Assembly: GCA_965212085.1 (NCBI GenBank)
Contig: OZ243042.1
Span: 2,170,001 to 2,234,000 of the forward strand
Length of the DNA: 64,000 nt
Source of the DNA: JAHRAW01 sp965212085
Lineage (GTDB): Bacteria; Pseudomonadota; Gammaproteobacteria; Arenicellales; Poriferihabitantaceae
Direction of reading: 5' to 3'
The translations under genes were made by a program, and so were the position numbers. The notes below the pieces were generated by a model. That model saw nothing but the letters and a program-made list of their open reading frames with translations. It did no database searches and was not told the origin of the DNA. This document shows, piece after piece, positions 56,662 to 64,000 of the stretch (position 1 is the first letter of the stretch; each line of letters opens with the position of its first letter).

Positions 56662-57339
56662 TTACAGGTCGCCGGGCACGCCGTAGGACGGCGCGTCACC
56701 GGGGCTCACCGCCCGCGCCACGTACGCGTCCATCTGCGGGCGGTAGTCGTGCCACAACTCGCGTAAAGCGCCAACCGGATCGTGATCGCGCCAGTCCACG
56801 CGCAAGTCCGCCAGCGGGAACGGATGTTGATCCGCCACCAGCAGGGCTGCGGAATGAACTTCCCCCTGTTCGCCGCCCGCCGCCAGCCCGCCTTCAATGG
56901 CCTTGAGCAATCGCTCGCCGAGGTGGTCTTCTGCGTGCCGCGCAAAAGTTTGGGCGATAGCCGCGACCACCGACTCGTCCGCCAGCAGGTTGCCCGCCGC
57001 GAAGCAATCATCGCCGGCGGCTTGGCCGTGGATTCCGAGCATTTGCGCGCCCGAATGACAGGCGGTATTGCCGTGGCGGTCTACCACGGTTACTTGCCGG
57101 TGTTGCAGGTGCGCGCAGCCGTGCAACGCTTCCCGCAACGCCGCCGGGGCATCCAGGCCCGCCGCGAGTTGCTCGAGCACCGCCGGGCCGAGGGTCGGGT
57201 CGGTGAGGTTTTGCGTGGCCACCGCGCCGACGCCGGCGTGAACAAACGGGCAGCGCGCGCCCACGCAGATGCTGGAAGTGGTGATCGCCACGCCGAACAT
57301 CCCGGTGCGGCCACAGCGGCCAACGATGGAGAAGGTCAT
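56662..57339 (-). CDS. DUF1028-family protein (Ntn-hydrolase-like)
   Basis: 225 residues. The start MTFSIVGRCGRTGMFGVAITTSSICVGARCPFVHAGVGAVATQ and SGAQMLGIHGQAAGDDCFAAGNLL match DUF1028, a family related to Ntn hydrolases and often found with RidA-type proteins in amino-acid or amide breakdown loci. No experimentally secure reaction is known to me for it. Its start overlaps the stop of the RidA-like gene by 4 bases, so they are translationally coupled. Confidence 0.88.
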   Translation of the reverse strand: MTFSIVGRCGRTGMFGVAITTSSICVGARCPFVHAGVGAVATQNLTDPTLGPAVLEQLAAGLDAPAALREALHGCAHLQHRQVTVVDRHGNTACHSGAQMLGIHGQAAGDDCFAAGNLLADESVVAAIAQTFARHAEDHLGERLLKAIEGGLAAGGEQGEVHSAALLVADQHPFPLADLRVDWRDHDPVGALRELWHDYRPQMDAYVARAVSPGDAPSYGVPGDL

Positions 57340-57788
57340 CGCTTATTATCCCGGTCATCCGGGTCATCCGGGATTACCGCCGTGGCCTCGATCTCCACCA
57401 CCCATTCGGGCCGCGCCAGCCCGCTGACGATCAAGCCGGTGGACACCGGATACACGCCCTTCAACCATTTTCCGATGGCTTGATATACCGCGTCTCGGTG
57501 GGCGCGGTCGGTGATGTAGACCTGAATGCGGCAGACGTGGCCGAGTTCCGAACCGACTTCTTCCAGCAACTGCTTGACGTTGCGCATCGCCTGATCGGCC
57601 TGCGCGCCGGGGCCGGCGTCGGCAATGCTCGCAAAGCCCTCAATTTCCTGGCCGACCTGCCCGCGCACGAATACCAAAGTGCCGCGCGCGACTACGACCT
57701 GGCACAAATCGTTGTCAAGGTTTTGGTTCGGGTAGGTATCGCGGGTGTTGAACTTGCGATGGCGTTGATGGGGGTTTGTGGTTTTCAT
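57336..57788 (-). CDS. RidA/YjgF/UK114-family protein
   Basis: 150 residues. RidA proteins hydrolyse reactive enamine/imine intermediates formed in amine and amino acid metabolism. The conserved parts are VVVARGTLVFVRGQVGQ, QAMRNVKQLLEEVGSEL, the substrate-binding arginine in HVCRIQVYITD and the terminal VEIEATAVI. The N-terminus has about 20 extra residues before the fold. Overlaps 4 bases with both neighbours, so it is tied to DUF1028 and the flavin hydroxylase. Its presence suggests that the pathway makes an imine. Confidence 0.88.
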   Translation of the reverse strand: MKTTNPHQRHRKFNTRDTYPNQNLDNDLCQVVVARGTLVFVRGQVGQEIEGFASIADAGPGAQADQAMRNVKQLLEEVGSELGHVCRIQVYITDRAHRDAVYQAIGKWLKGVYPVSTGLIVSGLARPEWVVEIEATAVIPDDPDDRDNKR

Positions 57789-59233
57789 TTTCGGGTCACC
57801 CTATCCGACAACTCCGCCGCATTCTTCACCAAATCCAGCGGCCCGTCCCAACCGAAATTCCGGTACACCGCGGCCAAGTGAGCGAACGGCGGCGACTGCG
57901 CGAACAGTTGAAAGGTCAGGCGGTGGCTGGCGTAGCCGGAGTTGAGCAGGTCGCGGGCGAAGGCCAGCAGTTTGCGGCGGTCTTCGGCGACCCAGTTTTC
58001 GTTGATGGAGTAAAACTTGCTGAGCCATTGGCCGGTTTGTTCGGACTCAAAGGAGGCGGCGTCCGGGGTTACGCAAATTTGCCCGCCGCACAACTCCCGC
58101 GCCACGTGCATCATCGCCGGCAGGTTGGCGCAGGCGTGTACGCGGCCGGTGAACAACAATGACTGGTTGGGCATCAGCAACCCGCTCGGACTTGGCTCGC
58201 CGGTGGCGATGGATGCGGTCAGGTGGGCGTTGATGCCCTCGCGGTACACCGCCAGTTGCGCGAGTTTTTCCTGCACCGCCGGTTGGTTTTCGAGGCCGGT
58301 TTGTTTGATGTTCCAAAGCGCCGCGCCGATCATCAGGTCGGCGTAGGTCAGGATGCGCTGGACGAAGGGAAACGCGGAGTAGCGGTGCAGCGTGGCGCGA
58401 ATGAAGGACGCGGCGCGGGTGTGGCGGTGGAAAAGCACGTCCTCCCAGGGGATTTGCACGTTGTCGAGGATGATCAAGGTGTCCACCTCATCGAAGCGGT
58501 TGGACAGCGGATAGTCTTTGGCCGAGGCGTTGCCGGCGAAACCGGCGCGGCAGATGTGCTTGACCCCCGGCGCGTTCATCTTCAGGATGCAACCCACCGC
58601 GTAGTCGGAAAACGAGGCGTCTCCCCAGTTGGCGATGGTCGGTTTCAGGAACGCCTGATCCGAATACGCCGCCGCGGTCTCGTACTTTGCGCCGCGAATG
58701 ACCAGGCCGCGGTCGTTTTCTTCAACCACGTGCACCAGCATATCGGGGTCCTGGTCCTGGGGTTTTTTGGAGCGGTCGCCCTTGGGGTCGGTGTTGGCGG
58801 AGACGTGGAACGGGTCGTTGCGGATGGCGGTTTTGATGTGGCGTTCAATGTTCTCGGCAAAGCGCGCATCAATTTCGTTGAGGATATCGGCGCCGTCCCA
58901 CAACGACCACATCTCGCCGATGGTCTCGTCGCCGACCCGCGTGACCACGCCGCCGATGTCTTTCATCACCAGATCCACGGCGTTGCGTTTCGCCTCCCAG
59001 TGTTCGCGGGTTTTCGGCAGTTGCAACCCGACGGCGAAGCGTTCGCCGTCCTCCGCGTAGGTCATCGCCTCCCGCGTCGCCTCCTCGTGGGCGAGGTCGT
59101 AAATCCGCGCGCGAATATCCACCACCGGCTTGAACTGCGGGTGCGCGGTCACGTCGTCCACCCGCACGCCGTCCATATACACCTCCCGCCCGTCCCGCAG
59201 GCCGTTTCGGTATTGTTCGCCGGTTCTGATCAT
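57785..59233 (-). CDS. 4-hydroxyphenylacetate 3-hydroxylase (HpaB/PvcC)-family FADH2-dependent oxygenase
   Basis: 482 residues, the usual HpaB length. MIRTGEQYRNGLRDGREVYMDGVRV is the standard start, followed by the acyl-CoA-dehydrogenase-like fold (FLKPTIANWGDASFSDYAVGC, VQIPWEDVLFHRH, RVHACANLPAMMHVARELCGG). These enzymes use FADH2 supplied by a separate reductase (HpaC), which is not in this cluster. First gene of the ten-gene operon. Its upstream DNA (59234-59260) is short before repeats begin, so the promoter may lie next to or inside them. The real substrate may be non-aromatic. Confidence 0.88.
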   Translation of the reverse strand: MIRTGEQYRNGLRDGREVYMDGVRVDDVTAHPQFKPVVDIRARIYDLAHEEATREAMTYAEDGERFAVGLQLPKTREHWEAKRNAVDLVMKDIGGVVTRVGDETIGEMWSLWDGADILNEIDARFAENIERHIKTAIRNDPFHVSANTDPKGDRSKKPQDQDPDMLVHVVEENDRGLVIRGAKYETAAAYSDQAFLKPTIANWGDASFSDYAVGCILKMNAPGVKHICRAGFAGNASAKDYPLSNRFDEVDTLIILDNVQIPWEDVLFHRHTRAASFIRATLHRYSAFPFVQRILTYADLMIGAALWNIKQTGLENQPAVQEKLAQLAVYREGINAHLTASIATGEPSPSGLLMPNQSLLFTGRVHACANLPAMMHVARELCGGQICVTPDAASFESEQTGQWLSKFYSINENWVAEDRRKLLAFARDLLNSGYASHRLTFQLFAQSPPFAHLAAVYRNFGWDGPLDLVKNAAELSDRVTRK

Positions 59234-59701
59234 CTGCTCATAATCTCGTTACGCGTTAACTCCTCCGCCGTCATTCCCGCAGGATTTTAGCGGGAATCCA
59301 GTCCAACCGGTAGCGTAGTCGCTGACTTTCTGGATTCCCGATACGATGAAAAATATGGTCGCTATCGCTCCCTATTTTTCTATCGTTCGGGAATGACGGC
59401 AGAGGCGTAAGGAAGAACAAAGGAAGCAACCAAGCATCGCCGCTTTGACGCCGGATACCCACAAATGCGGGTATACACCGAGGAACGTGGCAACAACTCT
59501 GTCGTCATTCCCGAGCGTTAGTGTCCGTTGCCGCGCAAGCGGCTTACGGACACTTGGCGCTCTCGGGAATCCAGTTAACCACAAATCCCCCGAACCCGGA
59601 AATCGCCACCGGGGTTTTATGGCATAATTCCCGGCGTTTTTCTATGCTTGGCATTGCCAAATAACCATTCAATAACCGGCACGGGATACACGGGATACGG
59701 C
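59234..59701. repeat. Divergent intergenic region with composite repeats
   Basis: No gene seen. A short dyad CGTCATTCCCGC..GCGGGAATCCAG lies at about 59270-59300. A ~70-bp dyad element is at 59330-59398, a TACCC..GGGTA dyad at about 59457-59474, and the AGTGTCCGT hairpin element at 59503-59574. The last 120 bases lead into mgsA and contain CATAAT (about 59620) and a TTGGC-ATT-GCCAA palindrome. Confidence 0.85.
59648..59660. promoter_or_regulatory. Palindrome TTGGCATTGCCAA upstream of mgsA
   Basis: Perfect dyad TTGGC-ATT-GCCAA 42 bases before the mgsA start. It overlaps TTGGCA, a possible -35 (17-base spacer to a weak AATAAC). Position fits an operator or promoter element. Confidence 0.35.
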
Positions 59702-60649
59702 ATGTGTGGAATCGTTGGTTTGTACTACAAAACCGCCGCCCTTGAAGGGCAGTTGGGGCGGATGCTGGCGGCGATGCTGGTGCAGATGACCGATCGCGGG
59801 CCGGACAGCGCCGGGGTTGCGGTGTACCGCAATCCGGTGGCGGCGGGCGGCGTCAAAATTACCTTGCAATCCGCAGGCGCAAGCCCCACTGAAACCGGAA
59901 CCGGAACCGAAACCGACTGGAATCGCATCGGCGAGACCATCCGCGCCGAAATCGCCGCCGATGCCGTGCTTGCGCCGCTGGCCAACCACGCGGTGCTGTC
60001 GCTGACCGGGGACGGCGATTGGGGCGCTGGCAGGGCCGCCGACTGGATCGAAGCCAACCTCGACGGCGTCAACATCACCAGCATCGGCAGCGCCATCGAA
60101 ATCTACAAGGAAAAGGGCCTGCCCGCCGAGTTCATCACCCGCTTCCAACTGCACGACATGTCCGGCTCCCACGCCCTCGGCCATACCCGCATGGCCACCG
60201 AAAGCGCGGTCACCACCGAACATTCCCACCCGTTTTCCACCGGGCTGGATTTGTGCCTGGTACACAACGGCTCGCTCTCCAACCACAACCGCCTGCGCGA
60301 AAAACTGCGCGCCGAAGGCATTCGGTTTTACACCGACAACGACAGCGAAGTGGCGGCCGGCTACCTGACCTGGCGATTGTCCCAGGGCGCCACCCTCGTG
60401 GAAGCCATGCAAGCGGCCCTCAAAGACCTCGACGGTTTCTACACCTTTGCCATCGGCACCCGCGACGGTTTCGCGGTGATGCGCGACCCCATCGCCTGCA
60501 AACCCGCGATCCTCGCCGAGACCGATGAATGGGTGGCGATGTCATCTGAATACCGCGCCATCGCCCAACTGCCCGGCAGCGAACGCGCCACCATCTGGGA
60601 ACCGCAGCCGGCGAAGATTTATAGTTGGCAGCATGAGCGGGCGGCATGA
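59702..60649 (+). CDS. mgsA: N-methylglutamate synthase subunit A-like class II glutamine amidotransferase
   Basis: 315 residues. The start is fixed by the nucleophile: ATG 59702 is followed directly by Cys in MCGIVGLYY, as required for Ntn amidotransferases. LGHTRMATESAVTTEHSHPFS and LVHNGSLSNHNRLREKL form the glutaminase site. It is a stand-alone GATase domain of glutamate synthase, as in MgsA/GlxB. A low-complexity insert (TETGTGTETDWN) lies near residue 65. It overlaps mgsB by 4 bases. The three-gene set makes N-methylglutamate from methylamine and glutamate in methylotrophs; a glutamate-synthase-like role is the alternative. Confidence 0.85.
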   Translation: MCGIVGLYYKTAALEGQLGRMLAAMLVQMTDRGPDSAGVAVYRNPVAAGGVKITLQSAGASPTETGTGTETDWNRIGETIRAEIAADAVLAPLANHAVLSLTGDGDWGAGRAADWIEANLDGVNITSIGSAIEIYKEKGLPAEFITRFQLHDMSGSHALGHTRMATESAVTTEHSHPFSTGLDLCLVHNGSLSNHNRLREKLRAEGIRFYTDNDSEVAAGYLTWRLSQGATLVEAMQAALKDLDGFYTFAIGTRDGFAVMRDPIACKPAILAETDEWVAMSSEYRAIAQLPGSERATIWEPQPAKIYSWQHERAA

Positions 60650-61356
60650 GCGGGGCCGCAAAAAAGCAACCCGTGGCGGCGGAATTCGACCTCGCCGACG
60701 CCCCGGTGCGCGAACTCAACCACGCCTTGCACGCTGACGACTCCGAAGGCGCAAGCATGCGCGTACTGAACCCCGGCGGCAAACACAACATCGCAGTCGG
60801 CGCGCGCTTTGCCGGCGACATCGTCATTGACGGCCACGTCGGCTACTACTGCGCCGGGATGAATCAGAACGCCGAAGTCGTCATCAACGGCAACGCCGGG
60901 CCGGGGCTGGCGGAGAACATGATGTCCGGCAAGGTCACGGTCAAGGGCGACGCCTCCCAGTACTGCGGCGCCACCGCCCACGGCGGCTTGCTGGTCATTG
61001 AAGGCAATGCGGCGGCGCGCTGCGGCATATCAATGAAGGGCGTGGACATCGTGGTGGGCGGCTCCATCGGCCATCTGAGTGCGTTCATGGCCCAGCGCGG
61101 GCGGTTGGTGGTATGCGGAGACGCCGGCGATGCCCTCGGCGATTCCATCTACGAGGCGCGGATTTACGTGCGCGGCAAAGCCGGCAGCCGGGGCGCGGAC
61201 TGCGTGGAAAAACCCATGCGGCGGGAACACCGGGCGGAACTCGCGGAACTGCTGCGCCGGGCCGGGTTTGACGGGATGAACGCGGACGATTTCCGGCGCT
61301 ACGGCTCGGCCCGAAAGTTGTATAACTTCAGCATAGACAACGCCGGGGCCTACTGA
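60646..61356 (+). CDS. mgsB: N-methylglutamate synthase subunit B-like (GXGXG/GltB3 domain)
   Basis: 236 residues. The right-handed beta-helix domain of glutamate synthase is recognisable from repeats such as IDGHVGYYCAGMNQNAEVVINGNAGPGLAENMMSGKVTVKGDASQYCGATAHGGLLVIEGNAAARCG, with regular G-x-x-x-G spacing. Stop and start codons of mgsA, mgsB and mgsC overlap (ATGA and TGATG), showing a coupled operon. Confidence 0.87.
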   Translation: MSGAAKKQPVAAEFDLADAPVRELNHALHADDSEGASMRVLNPGGKHNIAVGARFAGDIVIDGHVGYYCAGMNQNAEVVINGNAGPGLAENMMSGKVTVKGDASQYCGATAHGGLLVIEGNAAARCGISMKGVDIVVGGSIGHLSAFMAQRGRLVVCGDAGDALGDSIYEARIYVRGKAGSRGADCVEKPMRREHRAELAELLRRAGFDGMNADDFRRYGSARKLYNFSIDNAGAY

Positions 61357-62678
61357 TGAGCAAAAACGTTGACCGCTCGTGGCTCACCGAATCGCATACC
61401 TTCCCGCGCCCGGTGATCCGCGAAATCCAGCGCGCCGCCCGCGAGGGCATCTACGACATTCGCGGCTTCGGTGCCAAGCGGCGGGTGCCGACCTTCGACG
61501 ACCTGCTGCTGCTCGGCGCCAGCATGTCCCGCTATCCGCTGGAGGGCTACCGGGAAAAATGCGACACCACGGTTGCCCTCGGAACCCGCCACGCCCGCAA
61601 CCCGCTCACCATCGCAACCCCCATCACCATCGCCGGCATGAGTTTTGGCGCGTTGTCCGCCCAGGCCAAGGAAGCCCTGGGGCGCGGCGCGTCTGAAGTG
61701 GGCACCAGCACCACCACCGGAGACGGCGGCATGACCCCCGAAGAGCGCCGCCACTCAGCCTTGCTGGTGTATCAATACCTGCCGTCTCGCTACGGCATGA
61801 ACCCCGATGACCTGCGCGCCGCAGACGCCATCGAAATCGTCGTCGGGCAGGGCGCCAAACCCGGCGGCGGCGGCATGCTGCTGGGGCAGAAAATCACCAA
61901 GCGCGTGGCACAAATGCGCGACCTGCCCGAAGGCATAGACCAGCGCAGCGCCTGCCGGCACCCGGACTGGACCGGCCCAGACGACCTCGAAATCAAGATC
62001 CAGGAACTGCGCGAAATCACCGACTGGAGCGTGCCCATCTACGCCAAGGTCGGCGCCAGCCGCCCGTTCTACGACGTGCAACTCGCGGCCAAAGCCGGCG
62101 CCGACGTGGTGGTAGTGGACGGCATGCAGGGCGGAACCGCGGCCACCCAGGAAGTGTTCATCGAGCACGTCGGCATCCCCACCCTGCCGGCCACCCGCAT
62201 GGCCGTGGAAGCCTTGAAGGACATGGGCCTGCACCGCGAAGTGCAACTCATCGTCTCCGGCGGCATCCGCAGCGGCGCCGACGTCGCCAAAGCCCTCGCC
62301 CTCGGCGCAGACGCCGTATCCATCGGCACCGCCGCCCTCATCGCCATGGGCGACAACAGCCCCGAATTCGAAGCCGACTACAACGCCATCGGCACCAGCG
62401 CCGGCTACTACGACGACTACCAGCAAGGCCGCGACCCCTCCGGCATATCCACCCAAGACCCGGAACTCGGCCAACGCTTGAACCCCGAAACGGCCGGGCG
62501 GCGGGTTGCGAACTATTTGCGCTGCCTGACCCTGGAAACCCAGACTTTGGCCCGCGCCGCCGGTAAAAGCGACGTGCGGAATTTGGAGCCGGAAGACCTC
62601 GTAGCCCTGACCGTGGAAGCCGCAGCGATGGCAAAAGTCCCGCTGGCGGGGACGGAGTGGGTGCCGGGAATGGGGTAG
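61356..62678 (+). CDS. mgsC: N-methylglutamate synthase subunit C-like (FMN-binding GltS domain)
   Basis: 440 residues. FMN-barrel landmarks are ATPITIAGMSFGALSAQAKEALGRGAS, TTTGDGGMTPEERRHSALLVYQ, GQGAKPGGGGMLLGQKI, VVVDGMQGGTAATQEVF and SGGIRSGADVAKALALGADAVSIGTAALIAMG. Where glutamate synthases carry the cysteines of the 3Fe-4S cluster this protein has SAGYYDDYQQGRDPSGISTQDPEL, without cysteines, so it appears to lack the cluster. A paralogous domain with the cluster is at 41.9-43.5 kb. Confidence 0.87.
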   Translation: MSKNVDRSWLTESHTFPRPVIREIQRAAREGIYDIRGFGAKRRVPTFDDLLLLGASMSRYPLEGYREKCDTTVALGTRHARNPLTIATPITIAGMSFGALSAQAKEALGRGASEVGTSTTTGDGGMTPEERRHSALLVYQYLPSRYGMNPDDLRAADAIEIVVGQGAKPGGGGMLLGQKITKRVAQMRDLPEGIDQRSACRHPDWTGPDDLEIKIQELREITDWSVPIYAKVGASRPFYDVQLAAKAGADVVVVDGMQGGTAATQEVFIEHVGIPTLPATRMAVEALKDMGLHREVQLIVSGGIRSGADVAKALALGADAVSIGTAALIAMGDNSPEFEADYNAIGTSAGYYDDYQQGRDPSGISTQDPELGQRLNPETAGRRVANYLRCLTLETQTLARAAGKSDVRNLEPEDLVALTVEAAAMAKVPLAGTEWVPGMG

Positions 62679-63176
62679 AATGACAGTATGAAAAAATATC
62701 CTTCATTTCCGAATGATATAAATGCGCCGTCATTCCCGAACGATAGAAAAATAGGGAGCGATAGCGACCGTTTGTTTCATTGCTATTCGGGAATCCAGAA
62801 ATTAAACCAGCGGTGTCGGCGGTGGGTCGTGCGGCGCTGGATTCCCGAGTACGCAAGTGTCCGTAAGCCGCTAACGCGGCAACGGACACTAACGCTCGGG
62901 AATGACGGCAGAGTTGTTGCCACGTTCCTCGGTGTCATACCCGCGCATGCGGGTATCCAGTTTTATATGGTTCGGCGGGGGTGGGCGTAGGGACAGATCG
63001 CGACCTGTCCGCATTTGCCAGTGAATTAGTGAACCTATAGAATTCCCACGACAATATGACCTACTCCGCTGTCATTCCCGAACGATAGAAAAATAGGGAG
63101 CGATAGCGACCGTTTGTTTCATCGTATCGGGAATCCAGATTAAAATGCAAATTGTATTCATTCACCAAAATCAGAG
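62679..63176. repeat. Intergenic composite repeats before an AT-rich gene
   Basis: No gene seen. Dyad element at 62728-62798, the hairpin element at 62837-62907, a TACCC..GGGTA dyad at about 62938-62955, an imperfect copy of the GGACAG.TCGCGACCTGTCC palindrome at about 62991-63010, and a second copy of the first element at 63071-63138. The last 38 bases are AT-rich and lead into the partial gene. Confidence 0.85.
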
Positions 63177-64000
63177 ATGGACATGAAACAGATGACTAAA
63201 ATGAATATGGTATGGATTGCAGTTGCAAAACTTTTGCACTCGCATACCGCTTCGTTTGTTACAAAGAAGGATATTGATGAATTAGTATTTAAGTTATTCC
63301 AAACCAAAATAACCCCAGCGATGATTAACAGCCACTTGGTCAGCTCGGTGGATCGTCAAGCTGACAAGGCAAACCCACAACGTGGTGGTAGTCGCAATCG
63401 GTATTTGTACAAAGAAAATAACGGTAAATTTCGCTTGTATAAAGAGGCGGATGGTATTCATGATGGTTGGGAAAAAACCGGTCGGATTTGTCCGTCAATA
63501 GACGACATGCCATCCGAGTACCATTATCTTGTTACGTGGTACCAGACCGAGTATTTTCGCATGGTTACAAAATTTTCGAAAACATCGCCGGAAGTAATCA
63601 ACGCAAAACTTGGTAGATTTCCGACTATCATCAAATCTGTTACGCGTGTAAACGGTAGTAAATATCGACCGGGCTTCTACTATGAGGATATGTATGAAAT
63701 AGAAACAGAAGACGGCGTCTACATAAATGACGGCGTTCGCCAAAAAAGAGATAACTTCACCTGGAAAATTAATGAGCGAGTAGAAGTATCAACCAATAAA
63801 GACTCGCCTAGGGAAAATCTTCCAGAAATACCTTGGCGTTGGATTAACTTAAAGGCTAATGTTTCAAAACAAAAAAATGAAGAAGAATCCACATTCATAA
63901 AACTTGAAGACGTATTGCAAGGCGAAATTCCCGCCAAACATTGTTATGTTTACAAACTCGAAGTCGGCCCAGAAATTTATGTTGGCTTTACGAGCAAAGA
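63177..64000 (+). CDS. Probable GIY-YIG nuclease with N-terminal helical domain (partial)
   Basis: Open from ATG 63177 to the window end (274 codons seen). The N-terminal ~100 residues (MVWIAVAKLLHSHTASFVTKKDIDELVF, INSHLVSSVDRQADKANPQRGGSRNRYLYK) look like a winged-helix domain of the kind attached to restriction-type nucleases. A middle domain follows (YHYLVTWYQTEYFRMVTKF, RFPTIIKSVTRVNGSKYRPGFYYEDMYEIE). The visible end HCYVYKLEVGPEIYVGFTSK has the spacing of the GIY-YIG core (YVYKL..IYVG). Base composition is much more AT-rich than the neighbours, and the gene follows a repeat cluster, both signs of transfer. The active-site residues (Arg, Glu) would lie beyond the edge. Confidence 0.6.
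   Translation, partial: MDMKQMTKMNMVWIAVAKLLHSHTASFVTKKDIDELVFKLFQTKITPAMINSHLVSSVDRQADKANPQRGGSRNRYLYKENNGKFRLYKEADGIHDGWEKTGRICPSIDDMPSEYHYLVTWYQTEYFRMVTKFSKTSPEVINAKLGRFPTIIKSVTRVNGSKYRPGFYYEDMYEIETEDGVYINDGVRQKRDNFTWKINERVEVSTNKDSPRENLPEIPWRWINLKANVSKQKNEEESTFIKLEDVLQGEIPAKHCYVYKLEVGPEIYVGFTSK

Overview
The window looks like a chromosomal segment of a GC-rich proteobacterium. The order uvrA - MFS transporter - ssb (8.1-12.9 kb), with a divergent uvrA promoter, is an arrangement I associate with Gammaproteobacteria. The Gram-negative porin and periplasmic binding proteins agree with this. The gene content points to a heterotroph living on methylated amines and amino-acid-like compounds, with one-carbon units entering a serine cycle. 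All functions are inferred from sequence motifs; no database search was run.

Layout. 0-5 kb: a PLP gene cut by the window edge (O-acetylhomoserine sulfhydrylase type), then a serine-cycle operon: serine-glyoxylate aminotransferase, malyl-CoA lyase, malate-CoA ligase beta and alpha. 5-8.1 kb: a porin and a small CxxC protein lying between two exact 24-bp inverted copies, with composite intergenic repeats outside. 8.1-13.8 kb: uvrA, an MFS gene, ssb, pdxH and tRNA-Ser(GGA). 13.9-17.4 kb: an amino-acid ABC transporter on the minus strand. 17.7-18.3 kb: a 5'-truncated ispE. 18.6-26.6 kb: a dimethylglycine/sarcosine-dehydrogenase-like flavoenzyme, a divergent RpiR regulator, a second amino-acid ABC transporter, a PrpD remnant and an atypical ureohydrolase. 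26.7-40.4 kb (visibly lower GC): a LysR regulator, separately encoded sulfopyruvate/phosphonopyruvate-type decarboxylase subunits with a HisC-like aminotransferase, then an aldehyde dehydrogenase, a Rieske oxygenase, two related proteins of unknown function and an AllG/DUF1116 protein, then soxBDAG. 40.6-49 kb: a Na+/H+ antiporter, two adjacent Rieske-fusion enzymes (Rieske-GltS and Rieske-ThDP), a LysE exporter, a ferredoxin and acetoacetyl-CoA synthetase. 49-59.2 kb: a ten-gene minus-strand cluster (HpaB-type flavin hydroxylase, RidA, DUF1028, PhyH, Rieske oxygenase, PotGHIF-like transporter, class III aminotransferase). 59.7-62.7 kb: an mgsABC-type N-methylglutamate synthase. 63.2 kb to the end: an AT-rich partial gene ending in what looks like the start of a GIY-YIG nuclease domain.

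How it could work together. The transporters would bring in amino acids, polyamine-like or betaine-like compounds. The flavin and Rieske enzymes would strip methyl or other N-substituents. The GcvT-type domains of the dehydrogenase and of SoxA can pass C1 units to tetrahydrofolate, and the serine-cycle genes can assimilate them. MgsABC together with the SoxBDAG-like enzyme could form an N-methylglutamate route for methylamine.

The signals most worth following are the possibly invertible porin locus, the Rieske-fusion pair, the ten-gene cluster with a poly-C tract at one translation start, the tandem unknown pair beside a Rieske oxygenase, and the modular intergenic repeats, one of which has supplied the C-terminus of UvrA.
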